A stretch of DNA of 64,000 bases from Ferrovibrio terrae (GCF_007197755.1 NZ_CP041636.1:2454001-2518000); one strand, 5' to 3'; positions 47,586-57,651 are shown, numbered from the stretch's first letter. A program made the numbers and translations. Notes: generated by a model from the letters alone, not told the origin.

Positions 47586-48530
47586 TTGTCCGACGCCAGT
47601 TTCATTGGACAGGTAAACGAGGCCGGCAATGCCGGCCTCGATGCCGCTTACGGCAAGACCGGCGAAGCCCGCCCGGCCGACTATTTCGCGCTGCTCAAGC
47701 CGCGCGTGATGTCGCTGGTCGTTTTCACCGGCCTCGTCGGCATGGTTCTGGCGCCTGGCTCACTTCATCCGGTGCTGGCGATCACCGCGCTGCTGTGCAT
47801 CGCCATCGGGGCCGGCGCCTCGGGCGCGATCAACATGTGGTACGACGCCGATATCGACGCGGTGATGACGCGCACGCAAAGCCGTCCGATCCCGCAGGGC
47901 CGCATCAGCCGGGATGAGGCGCTCGGCTTCGGCTGCGTGCTGTCGGTCGGGTCGGTGCTGGTGATGGGGCTCGGCGTCAACTGGGTGGCGGCTGCCATCC
48001 TGGCGCTCACCATCGGCTTCTATGTCTTCATCTACACGATGTGGCTGAAGCGTCGCACGCCGCAGAATATCGTCATCGGCGGCGCCGCCGGCGCTTTCCC
48101 GCCGATGATCGGCTGGGCCGCCGTCACCGGCGACCTCAGCCTGCTGCCGCTGCTGCTGTTTGCCATCATCTTCATGTGGACGCCGCCGCATTTCTGGGCG
48201 TTGGCGCTCTATCGTTCCGACGACTACGCCCGCGCCGGCGTGCCGATGCTGCCGGTCGTGGCGGGTGAACCCGAAACGCGCCGCCAGATTCTGCTCTACA
48301 GCCTGCTGCTGGTGCCGATCACGCTCAGCCCCTGGATGCTCGGACTGGCCGGCCCGCTCTATGGTGGCGTGACTGCGCTGCTGGGCGCAATCTTCCTCGG
48401 CATCGCTTTCCGTATCTGGCGCAGCACCGATTACAAGTCGGCCAAATACATGTTCGGCTATTCGATCCTCTACCTGTTCCTGCTGTTCGCCCTGCTGCTG
48501 GCTGAGCGCGGGCTCGGCTGGGGGGCATGA
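47586..48530 (+). CDS. ctaB: Protohaem IX farnesyltransferase (haem O synthase)
   Basis: UbiA-superfamily membrane enzyme of 314 residues that farnesylates haem b for haem a synthesis. [21 protein letters not shown] holds the Asp-rich motif, and [21 protein letters not shown] the second conserved site. The start codon is TTG at 47586, with GGGAG seven bases upstream. Its stop overlaps the next small gene as ATGA. Confidence 0.95.
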   Translation: MSDASFIGQVNEAGNAGLDAAYGKTGEARPADYFALLKPRVMSLVVFTGLVGMVLAPGSLHPVLAITALLCIAIGAGASGAINMWYDADIDAVMTRTQSRPIPQGRISRDEALGFGCVLSVGSVLVMGLGVNWVAAAILALTIGFYVFIYTMWLKRRTPQNIVIGGAAGAFPPMIGWAAVTGDLSLLPLLLFAIIFMWTPPHFWALALYRSDDYARAGVPMLPVVAGEPETRRQILLYSLLLVPITLSPWMLGLAGPLYGGVTALLGAIFLGIAFRIWRSTDYKSAKYMFGYSILYLFLLFALLLAERGLGWGA

Positions 48531-48658
48531 GCGCGATGCCGCAGCACGACGAGCATAAGCGCCGCCGGGCGCGCAACATCGCTTTGGCGGTGGTGCTGTT
48601 TGCGCTGGTGGTGCTGTTCTACTCGATCACCATTGTCCGCATGGGAGGTGCGCATTGA
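48527..48658 (+). CDS. 43-residue single-span protein between ctaB and ctaG (CoxF-like)
   Basis: ATG at 48527 overlaps the ctaB stop, and its TGA overlaps the TTG start of ctaG, so translation is probably coupled on both sides. The product has a charged N-terminus ([11 protein letters not shown]), one helix ([20 protein letters not shown]) and a short tail RMGGAH. Short one-helix proteins at this exact place in alphaproteobacterial oxidase operons have been called CoxF; the function is not established. Confidence 0.75.
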   Translation: MSAMPQHDEHKRRRARNIALAVVLFALVVLFYSITIVRMGGAH

Positions 48659-49257
48659 CCGCGCCTGACCTGCAGCGCAAGAACCGCCGCATCGCGGCCT
48701 ACTGCGTCGTGACCGTGGCCTTCATGGCTGCCGGCGCGTTTGCGTCCGCACCGCTGTACGACATGTTCTGCCGTGTCACCGGATTTGCCGGCACGCCGCT
48801 GCGCGCTGCGCAGGCGCCCGGGGCCATTCCGGGTGCGGACGAGGCCGGCGAGCAGCTGGTCACCGTACGCCTGAATGCCACCGTGGCGCCGGGCATGCCA
48901 TGGAAATTCCAGCCGGTGCAGCGCGAGATCAAGGTGCGCCCGGGCGAGGAAACGCTGGCCTTCTACCAGGCCACCAATCCGACCGCCCGCACCATCGTGG
49001 GTACTGCCAGCTTCAACGTCACGCCCGAGAAGGCCGGTCAGTATTTCAACAAGATCGCCTGCTTCTGCTTCACCGAGCAGGAGCTTGGCCCCGGCCAGAC
49101 CGTCGATATGCCCGTGTCGTTCTTCGTCGATCCTGAACTGCTGAAGGATCCGAAGACCCGCGATGTCGTCGACATCACCTTGAGCTACACTTTCTTCCGC
49201 AAGGAAGAGCACACCCGAGTCTCGGACCGTGGCGACACCGCCCGGCCGGCCAACTAA
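48655..49257 (+). CDS. ctaG: Cytochrome c oxidase assembly protein CtaG/Cox11
   Basis: Copper chaperone for CuB insertion, 200 residues. One N-terminal helix ([18 protein letters not shown]), then the periplasmic Ig-like domain with [15 protein letters not shown] and the copper-binding [12 protein letters not shown] (CFCF). TTG start overlaps the preceding stop. Followed by ctaE after 23 bases. Confidence 0.95.
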   Translation: MTAPDLQRKNRRIAAYCVVTVAFMAAGAFASAPLYDMFCRVTGFAGTPLRAAQAPGAIPGADEAGEQLVTVRLNATVAPGMPWKFQPVQREIKVRPGEETLAFYQATNPTARTIVGTASFNVTPEKAGQYFNKIACFCFTEQELGPGQTVDMPVSFFVDPELLKDPKTRDVVDITLSYTFFRKEEHTRVSDRGDTARPAN

Positions 49258-49280
49258 GAGTCTGTAAGAAGGGGGTATCC

Positions 49281-50084
49281 ATGGCCAGTAGCGCCCGCAA
49301 TCACGATTACCATCTCGTCGATCCGAGCCCGTGGCCGTTCATCGGCTCGATGGGCGCCTTCGCGCTTGCCATCGGTGCGGTCTACTCTTTCCACGGCCAC
49401 AGCTATCTGTGGATCCTGCCGGGCCTGGCGGTGGTGTTGTACACCATGGCTGCCTGGTGGCGCGACGTGATCAGGGAAGCCGAGCATGACGGCCACCACA
49501 CCCCGGTGGTGCAGTTGCATCTGCGCTACGGCATGGTGATGTTCATCGCTTCCGAAGTGATGTTCTTCGTCGCCTGGTTCTGGGCCTATTTCGGCGCGGC
49601 GCTGTACCCGAGCGATGCGATCGGCCATGTCTGGCCGCCGGCAACGATCGAGACCTTCAATCCGTGGGAGTTGCCCTTCGTCAACACCCTGATCCTGCTG
49701 CTCTCGGGCACCACGGTGACCTGGGCGCACCATGCGCTGCTGCATGGCGACCGCAAGGGCCTGGTGCAGGGTCTGACCCTGACGGTGATCCTCGGCGTGC
49801 TGTTCACGGCCTGCCAGATCTTTGAATACAGCCATGCCGCCTTCGGCTTCACCGATGGCATCTATGCCTCGACCTTCTACATGGCGACCGGCTTCCACGG
49901 CTTCCATGTGTTCGTCGGCACGGTGTTCCTGCTGGTCTGCCTGTTCCGCGCGATGAAGGGCCACTTCAAGCCCGATCATCACTTCGGCTTCGAGGCGGCT
50001 GCCTGGTACTGGCATTTCGTCGACGTGGTCTGGCTCTTCCTGTTCGCCGCCATTTACTGGTGGGGCGCAGGTCCGGCGCATTAA
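49281..50084 (+). CDS. ctaE: Cytochrome c oxidase subunit III
   Basis: Seven-helix subunit of 267 residues. [18 protein letters not shown] at the N-terminus, [46 protein letters not shown] and [16 protein letters not shown] are the expected signatures. It stabilises the catalytic subunit. GGGGGTATCC precedes the start. Confidence 0.96.
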   Translation: MASSARNHDYHLVDPSPWPFIGSMGAFALAIGAVYSFHGHSYLWILPGLAVVLYTMAAWWRDVIREAEHDGHHTPVVQLHLRYGMVMFIASEVMFFVAWFWAYFGAALYPSDAIGHVWPPATIETFNPWELPFVNTLILLLSGTTVTWAHHALLHGDRKGLVQGLTLTVILGVLFTACQIFEYSHAAFGFTDGIYASTFYMATGFHGFHVFVGTVFLLVCLFRAMKGHFKPDHHFGFEAAAWYWHFVDVVWLFLFAAIYWWGAGPAH

Positions 50085-50094
50085 GGCAAAAGCG

Positions 50095-50475
50095 ATGGCG
50101 GCCGCCTTCTATCCGCCGCTGTCGCCAGTTTCGACGGGGCTTCGCTGCAGATGTCCACGCTGCGGCGAGGCCCCGTTGTTTGACGGGCTGCTCTCGGTCA
50201 AGCCGCGCTGCCCGTCCTGCGATCTGGATTATGCCAAGATCGATGCCGGCGACGGGCCGGCGGTTTTCGTCATCCTCATCCTTGGTTTCATCGTTGTCGG
50301 CCTGGCGCTCTGGGTCGAGCTACGCTTTTCGCCGCCGTTCTGGCTGCATATGGTGTTGTGGACGCCTTTGATCCTTGGCGGGTCGATTGGGCTGTTGCGG
50401 CCCTTCAAAGCAACGCTCGTCGCCCTACAATTCCGTCATAAGGCGTCGTCCGACATCGAATTGCTGCGTGAGTAA
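50095..50475 (+). CDS. DUF983 family protein
   Basis: Protein of 126 residues. An N-terminal zinc-ribbon-like CPRCGEAPLFDGLLSVKPRCPSC (two CxxC pairs, shown only by its key cysteines) is followed by two membrane helices (VFVILILGFIVVGLALWVEL and WLHMVLWTPLILGGSIGLL). DUF983 genes regularly sit between ctaE and surf1 in alphaproteobacteria, so a role in oxidase assembly is likely but unproved. Confidence 0.88.
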   Translation: MAAAFYPPLSPVSTGLRCRCPRCGEAPLFDGLLSVKPRCPSCDLDYAKIDAGDGPAVFVILILGFIVVGLALWVELRFSPPFWLHMVLWTPLILGGSIGLLRPFKATLVALQFRHKASSDIELLRE

Positions 50476-51223
50476 TCCCTTGAAAATTCTCGGCATGCGG
50501 CCCGCTCTGGGCCCAACTCTCTTTACGATCCCCGCCCTGATCCTGCTGCTGGTCCTCGGCACCTGGCAGGTGCAGCGGCTGTTGTGGAAACTCGACCTGA
50601 TCGAAAGCGTCGAGGAGGGGCTGAAGGCGCCGCCGGTTGCCCTGCCGACAGGCGCCGTGGATGCACAGGCCTGGCATTTCCGTCGTGTGATGGTGAAGGG
50701 CGAATTCGACCACAGCCGCGAATTCCATCTGCTGGCGCATTCCGAGCGCGGCAATTTCGGTTACCACGTCATCACGCCGCTGAAGCGCAGCGATGCGCCC
50801 GGCTCGGTTCTGGTCAGCCGCGGCTGGATTCCGGCTGACGACAAGGACCCGGCCAAGCGGGTGCCGGGACAGGTGGCGGGCGAGGTCACGATCACCGGCG
50901 TCGTGCATGCGCCCTGGGGCAAGGGCTGGTTTACGCCCGACAACGACCTGCAGCGGAACCTGTGGTATTACGGCGACGCCGCCGGGATGCTGAAGGTGGC
51001 CGGCATCAGCGATGCGCCGGTGCTGTTCGTCGATGCGGATGCGAGCGTGACGGTACCCGGCGGCTGGCCGCGATCGGGCCATACGCGGCTGACCTTCACC
51101 AACAATCATCTGGCCTATGCCTTCACCTGGTATAGCGGTGCCGTCGTGCTGGCCGTGATCTATGTGCTGTGGCATCGTCGGCGCGCACGCGAAGGCCAGA
51201 AGGCAGGGCTGGACAAGCCATGA
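50468..51223 (+). CDS. surf1: SURF1 family cytochrome oxidase assembly protein
   Basis: Membrane protein of about 251 residues with a helix at each end (PTLFTIPALILLLVLGTWQVQRL and TWYSGAVVLAVIYVLW) and a periplasmic domain with VKGEFDHSREFHL, GYHVITPL, VLVSRGWIP and NNHLAYAFTWY. It helps place haem a in subunit I. GTG at 50468 overlaps the DUF983 stop by eight bases and gives the usual N-terminus; ATG at 50495 is an alternative. Confidence 0.93.
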   Translation: MSNPLKILGMRPALGPTLFTIPALILLLVLGTWQVQRLLWKLDLIESVEEGLKAPPVALPTGAVDAQAWHFRRVMVKGEFDHSREFHLLAHSERGNFGYHVITPLKRSDAPGSVLVSRGWIPADDKDPAKRVPGQVAGEVTITGVVHAPWGKGWFTPDNDLQRNLWYYGDAAGMLKVAGISDAPVLFVDADASVTVPGGWPRSGHTRLTFTNNHLAYAFTWYSGAVVLAVIYVLWHRRRAREGQKAGLDKP

Positions 51224-52710
51224 AAACCTATAAGGCGCTGGAGAAGCAGTTCCGCCGCATCAGTGCCGTCAACGGCGCACTGGCGGTGCTGGGCTGGGAC
51301 CAGTCGACCATGATGCCCGAAGGCGGTGCCAGGGCCCGCGCCGAGCAGGTGGCGACACTCAGCGTGCTGCGGCATGACTGGATCACCGACCCGAAGCTGG
51401 GCGACCAGCTCAATCTGGCGGCGTCTGACGCGAAGGCGCTGGACGACTGGCAGCGCGCCAATCTGCGCGAGATGCAGCGCCAGTGGCGCCATGCCACGGC
51501 CCTGAACCCCAGGCTGGTCGAAGCGCGCACAAAGGCGGCGATGGCCTGCGAGATGGTGTGGCGCAAGGCGCGCCGCGACGACGACTTCAAGAGTTTCGCC
51601 AAGGCCTTCAAGCCGGTGCTGGAGCTGACCCGCGAAGTGGCGGCGGCGAAGTCTGCGGCCTTCGGTCTCGGCACCTATGATGCACTGCTCGATGAATACG
51701 AGCCGGGCGGCCGCTCGGCCAGCATCGACAAGCTGTTCGCCGATCTGGCCGGCTTCCTGCCCGACTTTATCGATCGCGCCCTGGTGAAGCAGGCCAGGCG
51801 CCCGGACCCGTTGCCGCTGCTGGGGCCGTTCCCGACCGAGACGCAGCGTGAGGTCGGGCTGAAATTCATGAAGGTGCTGGGGTTTGATTTCAGTCACGGC
51901 CGGCTGGATGTCAGTGCGCATCCCTTCAGTGGCGGCGTGCCGGACGATGTGCGCATCACCACGCGCTATGCGGAAGACGATTTCACCAAGGCGCTGATGG
52001 GCATCCTGCATGAAACCGGTCATGCGCTGTACGAATTGGGCCTGCCCAGGGCCTGGCGCGACCAGCCGGTCGGCGAGGCGCGCGGTATGGTGCTGCATGA
52101 AAGCCAGAGCCTGCTGATCGAGATGCAGGTCTGCCGTGGCGCGGAATTCCTGACCTATGCCACGCCGCTGCTGCGCAAGGCCTTCAAGGGCAGCGGCGAA
52201 GCCTGGTCCGAAGCCAACATGCAGGGCATCTATGCCCGCGTGAAGCCGGACCTGATCCGCGTGGATGCCGATGAAGTGACCTATCCGGCGCATGTGATGC
52301 TGCGCTACCGTCTGGAACAGGCAATGCTGAACGATGACCTGCCGATTGCCGAGCTGCCGGCTGCCTGGAATGACGGCATGCAGACCCTGCTGGGCGTGGA
52401 CGTGCCGGACGACCGCAACGGCTGCATGCAGGACATCCACTGGCCGTCGGGCGCGATCGGCTATTTCCCGACCTATACGCTCGGCGCCATGTCAGCGGCG
52501 CAGCTGTTTGCCGCCGCCAAGGCGCAGGATGCCGCCATCCTGCCCGGCATTGCCAAGGGCAATTTCAAGCCGCTGCTGAAATGGCTGCGCGCCAATGTGC
52601 ATGGCAAGGGCGCACTGCTGACCACCGACGAACTGCTGCGCGAAGCCACCGGGAAACCGCTGGGCACCGCGGCTTTCAAGGCCCACCTCAAGGCCCGCTA
52701 CCTGAACTGA
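51220..52710 (+). CDS. M32 family metallocarboxypeptidase
   Basis: Zinc carboxypeptidase (Taq-type) of 496 residues. The zinc site is ILHETGHALYELG (HExxH), with the downstream Glu in HESQSLLIEMQ; WDQSTMMPEGGARARAEQ near the N-terminus and EVTYPAHVMLRYRLEQ are family features. ATG at 51220 overlaps the surf1 stop as ATGA. Its place in the oxidase operon is probably a matter of transcription rather than function. Confidence 0.93.
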   Translation: MKTYKALEKQFRRISAVNGALAVLGWDQSTMMPEGGARARAEQVATLSVLRHDWITDPKLGDQLNLAASDAKALDDWQRANLREMQRQWRHATALNPRLVEARTKAAMACEMVWRKARRDDDFKSFAKAFKPVLELTREVAAAKSAAFGLGTYDALLDEYEPGGRSASIDKLFADLAGFLPDFIDRALVKQARRPDPLPLLGPFPTETQREVGLKFMKVLGFDFSHGRLDVSAHPFSGGVPDDVRITTRYAEDDFTKALMGILHETGHALYELGLPRAWRDQPVGEARGMVLHESQSLLIEMQVCRGAEFLTYATPLLRKAFKGSGEAWSEANMQGIYARVKPDLIRVDADEVTYPAHVMLRYRLEQAMLNDDLPIAELPAAWNDGMQTLLGVDVPDDRNGCMQDIHWPSGAIGYFPTYTLGAMSAAQLFAAAKAQDAAILPGIAKGNFKPLLKWLRANVHGKGALLTTDELLREATGKPLGTAAFKAHLKARYLN

Positions 52711-52720
52711 GATAACGTCC

Positions 52721-54133
52721 ATGCGATACGTCTCCACCCGTGGCCAGGCTCCCGCTCTCGATTTCGAGGGCGTGCTGCTGGCCGGCCTGGCAACCGATGG
52801 CGGCCTTTATGTGCCGGAAAGCTGGCCGCAGTTTTCGGCCGCCGACTGGCGTGCCATGCGCGGGCTCAGCTATGCCGAGATAGCCTTCAGGGTCATCAAG
52901 CCCTTCATTGGCGGCAGCATTCCTGACGCTGATCTCAAGCAGATGATTGCGGAAGCCTATGGCACCTTCGGCCACAGGGCGGTCGTGCCGCTACGCCAGA
53001 GCGGCGACAATGACTGGGTGCTGGAGCTGTTCCACGGCCCCACGCTGGCTTTCAAGGATGTGGCACTGCAGCTGCTTGGCCGGCTGTTCGACTGGGCACT
53101 GACCCGTTCGGGCAAACGGGCCACCATCGTCGGCGCCACCTCGGGCGATACCGGTTCGGCGGCCATCGAGGGCTGCCGCGGTCGCGCCAATCTCGACATC
53201 TTCATCATGTTCCCGGACGGCCGCGTCTCGGATGTGCAGCGCCGGCAGATGACCACTGTTGCCGACAGCAATGTGCATGCCATCGCGCTGGAAGGCACCT
53301 TCGACGATGCCCAGTCCATGGTGAAGGCGCTGTTCAACGACGCAGCCTTCCGCGATTCCGTTGGTTTAACGGCGGTGAATTCGATCAACTGGGCCCGCGT
53401 GATGGCGCAGATCGTCTATTACGTGACGGCTTCGCTCAGCCTCGGTGGTCCGGATCGTGCGCCGGCGTTTTGCGTGCCGAGCGGAAACTTCGGCGATATC
53501 TTCGCCGGCTACTGCGCCGCCAAAATGGGCCTGCCGATCTCCAAGCTGATCGTGGCGACCAATCGCAACGACATCCTGGCGCGCTTCTTTGCCAGTGGCG
53601 ACTATCGCAAGAGCGGCGTCGAGCCGACCATCAGTCCGAGCATGGATATCCAGGTGGCGAGCAATTTCGAACGCCTGCTGTTCGACATGCATGGCCGCGA
53701 CGGCGCGCAGATCCGCAAGCTGATGGGCGAGCTTGACCAGAGCGGCGGTTTCACCGTTTCGCCCAACGCACTGGCCGAGACGAAGCAGCTATTCGCCGCC
53801 GGCAAGGCCGACGAGGCCGCGACCAAAGCCATGCTGAAGACGGCCTTCGAGGCCGGCAATGGCCTGCTGGTCGATCCGCATACGGCGGTGGGGCTGGTTG
53901 TGTCTGCTGAACAGCGCAAATCAGGTGCCCTGCCGGTGGAAACCCCGCTGATCACGCTGGCGACGGCCGATGCCGCCAAGTTCCCTGATGCGGTGAAAGC
54001 CGCAACCGGCCGTCATCCGCCCCTGCCGCCGCGTATGGCCGACCTGTTCGAACGGCCCGAGCGCCAGACTCTCCTGAAGAACGATTATGCCACGGTGCGT
54101 AATTTCATTGAAACGCGTAGAGTAAAAGCATGA
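52721..54133 (+). CDS. thrC: Threonine synthase
   Basis: PLP enzyme of 470 residues converting O-phosphohomoserine to threonine. N-terminal MRYVSTRGQAPALDFEGVLLAGL is in its family form (only key residues noted), the PLP lysine is in GPTLAFKDVALQ, and GATSGDTGSAAIEG and CVPSGNFGDIFAGYCA are PLP contacts. The partner homoserine kinase gene is at 58651-59640. The stop overlaps the protease start as ATGA. Confidence 0.95.
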   Translation: MRYVSTRGQAPALDFEGVLLAGLATDGGLYVPESWPQFSAADWRAMRGLSYAEIAFRVIKPFIGGSIPDADLKQMIAEAYGTFGHRAVVPLRQSGDNDWVLELFHGPTLAFKDVALQLLGRLFDWALTRSGKRATIVGATSGDTGSAAIEGCRGRANLDIFIMFPDGRVSDVQRRQMTTVADSNVHAIALEGTFDDAQSMVKALFNDAAFRDSVGLTAVNSINWARVMAQIVYYVTASLSLGGPDRAPAFCVPSGNFGDIFAGYCAAKMGLPISKLIVATNRNDILARFFASGDYRKSGVEPTISPSMDIQVASNFERLLFDMHGRDGAQIRKLMGELDQSGGFTVSPNALAETKQLFAAGKADEAATKAMLKTAFEAGNGLLVDPHTAVGLVVSAEQRKSGALPVETPLITLATADAAKFPDAVKAATGRHPPLPPRMADLFERPERQTLLKNDYATVRNFIETRRVKA

Positions 54134-55389
54134 CAGTCAAGATCAGTACACTTTCCAATGGGATGCGGGTGGTCTCCGAGGCCATGCCGCTGGTGAAAAC
54201 CGTTTCGGTCGGCATCTGGGTCGATGCCGGGGCGCGCGACGAGACGTCGGAGATCAACGGCGTCGCGCATATGCTCGAGCATATGGCCTTCAAGGGCACC
54301 GAGCGCCGTTCGGCCCGTGCCATCGCCGAGGAAATCGAAGCGGTCGGCGGCCATCTGAATGCCTTCACCTCGCGTGAGCAGACCGCCTATTACGCGCGTG
54401 TGATGGCAGAGGATACCGGCCTTGCGCTCGATATCCTGTCCGACATCCTGCAGCATTCCGTCTTCGATGCCGAAGAGATGGAGCGCGAGCGCGGCGTCAT
54501 CATCCAGGAGATCGGCCAGTCGGAAGATACGCCCGACGACATCATTTTCGATCATCTCCAGGAAACCGCATTTCCGGCGCAGTCGATGGGACGTTCGATC
54601 CTGGGCACGGTCGAGCGCGTCTCCGGGATGCAGCGCAGCGACCTGCAGGGCTTCCTGGATCGCTTCTACCATGGCCCGAGCCTGGTTCTCGTCGCCGCCG
54701 GCGCCGTCGATCACGACATGCTGATGGCCGAGGCCGAAAAACTTTTCGGCGGCTTCAACCGCTCGCCGCGTCCGTCGCAGCAGACGGCAAGCTACAGCGG
54801 TGGCGAAAAGCGCGAAGTGCGCGACCTTGAACAGGCGCATGTCGCCATCGCGCTCCCCGGGCTCGCCTTCGACGATCCCGATTATTATGCGATGAAGGTC
54901 TACGCCACGGTGCTGGGCGGCGGGATGTCGTCGCGGCTGTTCCAGGAAGTGCGCGAAAAGCGTGGCCTGGCTTATTCGGTTTATGCCTATCCGGCCTCCT
55001 ACCGCGATGGCGGTCTGATGACGATCTATGCCGGCACCGGCGGCGAAAAGCTGCCGGAACTGATGCCGGTGCTGGCAGACGAACTGGGTAAGCTCTGCAG
55101 TCGGGTCGATGACGACGAGCTGCAGCGCGCACGCGCCCAGCTCAAGGTCGGCCTGGTCATGTCGCTGGAAAGCTCGGGAGCGCGCATCGAGCAGCTGGGC
55201 AGCCAGATGCTGCTGTTCGGCCGGCCGCTGAATATCGACGAAGTGCTGGCCTCGGTCGATCGCGTCGATGCCGCGGCCGTGCGCAAGGTGGCCGAGCGCG
55301 TGATGCGCACGGCGCCGCCTGCGGTGGCAGCGTTAGGGCCCGTCGAGCAGCTGGAAAGCTACAACCGCTTCGCCGCACGGTTCGGCTGA
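54130..55389 (+). CDS. M16 family zinc peptidase (mitochondrial processing peptidase-like)
   Basis: Protease of 419 residues. The inverted zinc motif is HMLEHMAFKG (HxxEH) with the third ligand Glu about 75 residues later in RERGVIIQEIGQ. The C-terminal half has FQEVREKRGLAYSVYAY and a Gly-rich loop. Family members degrade or process small peptides in the cytoplasm or periplasm; no signal peptide here. Confidence 0.93.
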   Translation: MTVKISTLSNGMRVVSEAMPLVKTVSVGIWVDAGARDETSEINGVAHMLEHMAFKGTERRSARAIAEEIEAVGGHLNAFTSREQTAYYARVMAEDTGLALDILSDILQHSVFDAEEMERERGVIIQEIGQSEDTPDDIIFDHLQETAFPAQSMGRSILGTVERVSGMQRSDLQGFLDRFYHGPSLVLVAAGAVDHDMLMAEAEKLFGGFNRSPRPSQQTASYSGGEKREVRDLEQAHVAIALPGLAFDDPDYYAMKVYATVLGGGMSSRLFQEVREKRGLAYSVYAYPASYRDGGLMTIYAGTGGEKLPELMPVLADELGKLCSRVDDDELQRARAQLKVGLVMSLESSGARIEQLGSQMLLFGRPLNIDEVLASVDRVDAAAVRKVAERVMRTAPPAVAALGPVEQLESYNRFAARFG

Positions 55390-55414
55390 GGCGAGAGAGG
55401 CGGGGAGGGGGGAC

Positions 55415-56035
55415 ATGCTGTTCGGCCGCTTCCTTCCCCCGCTTGCGCCCATCCTGCACGGCGAGAAGCTGTATCTCCGTGCACCCGATATCAGCGATTA
55501 CGACACCTGGGCGACATTGCGCGCGGTCAGTCGCGACCATCTGCAACCCTGGGAACCGACCTGGGCGGAAGACTCGCTGAGCCGCGAAGGCTATCGCCGC
55601 CGGCTGGCCTGGTTCGAGCGGCTGCGCCGGCAGGAGCATGGAGAGGCGTATTTCATCTACCTGCGCCGCAATGATGGGCTGGTCGGCGGCATCACGCTGT
55701 CAAATATCCGCCGCGGCGCTGCGCAATGCGGCGAACTGGGTTACTGGATCGGCAAGCCTTTCGCCGGACAGGGCCATATGGGCGAGGCGCTGGCGGTGAT
55801 GCTGCGGCATTGCTTCGAGCTGCTGAAGCTGCACCGCATCGAGGCAGCCTGTCTGCCGGAAAACCTGCCCAGCCGGCGACTGCTGGATCATGCCGGTTTT
55901 CGCAGCGAAGGCCTGCTGCGCGAATATCTGAAGATCAACGGGGTCTGGCGCGACCATCAGCTCTATGCACGGCTGGCCAACGATCCGTTGCCCCTGCCGT
56001 CCCCGATACCTGAGCCGGGTCCGATCCGGGCCTGA
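55415..56035 (+). CDS. GNAT family N-acetyltransferase (RimJ-like)
   Basis: Acetyltransferase of 206 residues. LYLRAPDISDYDTWATLR opens the domain, GELGYWIGKPFAGQGHMGEAL is the acetyl-CoA-binding loop and LHRIEAACLPENLPSRRLLDHAGF the C-terminal signature shared with RimJ/RimL. Likely acetylates a protein N-terminus or small amine. Last gene in the oxidase-thrC run; it abuts the convergent algH gene. Confidence 0.9.
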   Translation: MLFGRFLPPLAPILHGEKLYLRAPDISDYDTWATLRAVSRDHLQPWEPTWAEDSLSREGYRRRLAWFERLRRQEHGEAYFIYLRRNDGLVGGITLSNIRRGAAQCGELGYWIGKPFAGQGHMGEALAVMLRHCFELLKLHRIEAACLPENLPSRRLLDHAGFRSEGLLREYLKINGVWRDHQLYARLANDPLPLPSPIPEPGPIRA

Positions 56036-56614
56036 TCAGGCGTGTCCTGCGGTGGTCGACAGTTTGGCGACGTCGATACCGATCTTGCGCACGGCCCGAT
56101 CCCACAGGCCATCCAGATGGGAATCGAACAGCAGCTCGAAGTCGGCCGGAACGGCCAGCCAGGCGTTTTCCTGGATTTCGGAATCGAGCTGGCCCGCGCC
56201 CCAGCCGGCATAACCAAGCGCAAACAGGCTGTGTTGCGGCCCGGTGCCCGTGGCAATCGCACGCAGCACATCCAGTGTCGCGGTCAGGCCGATACCGATG
56301 GCCTCGTCGATCTTCACGCTGCCCTGGCGCATGTAGTCGGTGGAATGCAGCACAAAGCCGCGACCGGTTTCGACCGGGCCGCCCAGGCGTACGACAATGT
56401 TGTTGTCCGCCGTCGATTCTATGCCGAGCTGGGTCAGCAGATTGGGAAAGGTGAGGCCTGGATAAGGCTTGTTGATCACCAGCCCCATGGCGCCTTCGGC
56501 ATTGTGCGAGCACATGTAGATCACGGTACGCGCAAAGCGCGGATCCGCCATGCTCGGCATGGCGATCAGCAACTGCCGTTCCAGATAGCCGGAAATCTCG
56601 CTCGTGCTGGTCAT
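56036..56614 (-). CDS. YqgE/AlgH family protein
   Basis: Protein of 192 residues with the family markers LIAMPSMADPRFARTVIYMC, GAMGLVINKP, GGPVETGRGFVLH and GYAGWGAGQLDSEI. ATG at 56614 has GGAG seven bases upstream; a GTG two codons earlier is rejected. The family's role (first linked to alginate regulation) is not settled. Confidence 0.92.
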   Translation of the reverse strand: MTSTSEISGYLERQLLIAMPSMADPRFARTVIYMCSHNAEGAMGLVINKPYPGLTFPNLLTQLGIESTADNNIVVRLGGPVETGRGFVLHSTDYMRQGSVKIDEAIGIGLTATLDVLRAIATGTGPQHSLFALGYAGWGAGQLDSEIQENAWLAVPADFELLFDSHLDGLWDRAVRKIGIDVAKLSTTAGHA

Positions 56615-56721
56615 ACCCACACTCCGGTTTCACCCGAATGTTACCCCACCGGATCGACTTGTCTACATTGCCGGCTGGGAACAGGTCTTGCAATTGATGG
56701 GCCAGTAGACAGACTCGGGTC

Positions 56722-57525
56722 ATGACCAACGCCGTCCGCAGCCTCGGCTCGCTTGCCGGGATAATTATTGCCGTAATCCTGTCGGTTTGCCCCGGCATGG
56801 CTGCGCGGGCGCAACATCTGCAGCTTCCGAATGCTCCTGTCAGGATTGCCCTGATTCAGGGCAGCGGCGATGAGGCCGGACTGCAGATTCAACTGTCGCC
56901 GGGATGGAAATTCTACTGGCGCACGCCCGGTGAGGGCGGCGTGCCGGCGCAGTTCGACTGGACGGCATCGCGCAATGTGACGCGCGTCGATGTGGCCTGG
57001 CCGGCGCCAAGGCGCATCCTGATCGGCAAGACCGAAATCTATGGCTATGGCGGCGAAGTGGTATTGCCGCTGCGCGTCGAGCGCCTGGATAGTGGCGTTC
57101 CGTATGGTCTCGATCTCATGCTGGAATATGGCGTGTGCAAGGATATCTGCATCCTGCGCAATGACCGCCTGCTGCTGCGCAGCCAGGACAGCGCGTCGAC
57201 CCAGAACCAGCTCCTGATCGCGAAATGGCGCGCCCGCGTGCCGCAGCCGGCAGCACAGGCCGGGGTGCAGCTTGTCTCGCACCGCCTCAAACCCGACCGC
57301 CTGATGGTGACGCTGCAAAGCCAGACGCCCCTGCATGAACCGGAGCTGTTCGTGGAGGGGGCACCCGACAGCTGGTTTGGCCGGCCCGTGGTCAATCTGG
57401 CCGCGAACGGCCAGGAGGTGCGTTTCGATCTGCCGGCGACCTATTCGCCCGACAAGGCGAACCAGCTCCTGCGGTTGACGCTGGTCGACCGGGCCCTGCA
57501 GGCCGAACTGGTGCTGCCGCCCTGA
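56722..57525 (+). CDS. DsbD alpha-domain-like secreted protein
   Basis: Protein of 267 residues with an N-terminal signal (AGIIIAVILSVCPGMAARAQ) and one DsbD_N/ScsB-type beta-sandwich. GWKFYWRTPGEGGVP and the pair of cysteines in YGVCKDICILR match the redox site of the DsbD alpha domain. The transmembrane beta and thioredoxin gamma domains of DsbD are missing, so it would need a separate membrane electron donor. Transcribed away from algH. Confidence 0.8.
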   Translation: MTNAVRSLGSLAGIIIAVILSVCPGMAARAQHLQLPNAPVRIALIQGSGDEAGLQIQLSPGWKFYWRTPGEGGVPAQFDWTASRNVTRVDVAWPAPRRILIGKTEIYGYGGEVVLPLRVERLDSGVPYGLDLMLEYGVCKDICILRNDRLLLRSQDSASTQNQLLIAKWRARVPQPAAQAGVQLVSHRLKPDRLMVTLQSQTPLHEPELFVEGAPDSWFGRPVVNLAANGQEVRFDLPATYSPDKANQLLRLTLVDRALQAELVLPP

Positions 57526-57651
57526 TCCCCTGTAATCCCTGTCTGTATTCTGGGGCAGACCCCTTGTTTCACCGCGCCGGGCGGATCATTTTACCCGCGC
57601 CGTATCCGCGGCGCTGTACCGGCCAATATTCAAACTGATAACGAGGAAACC

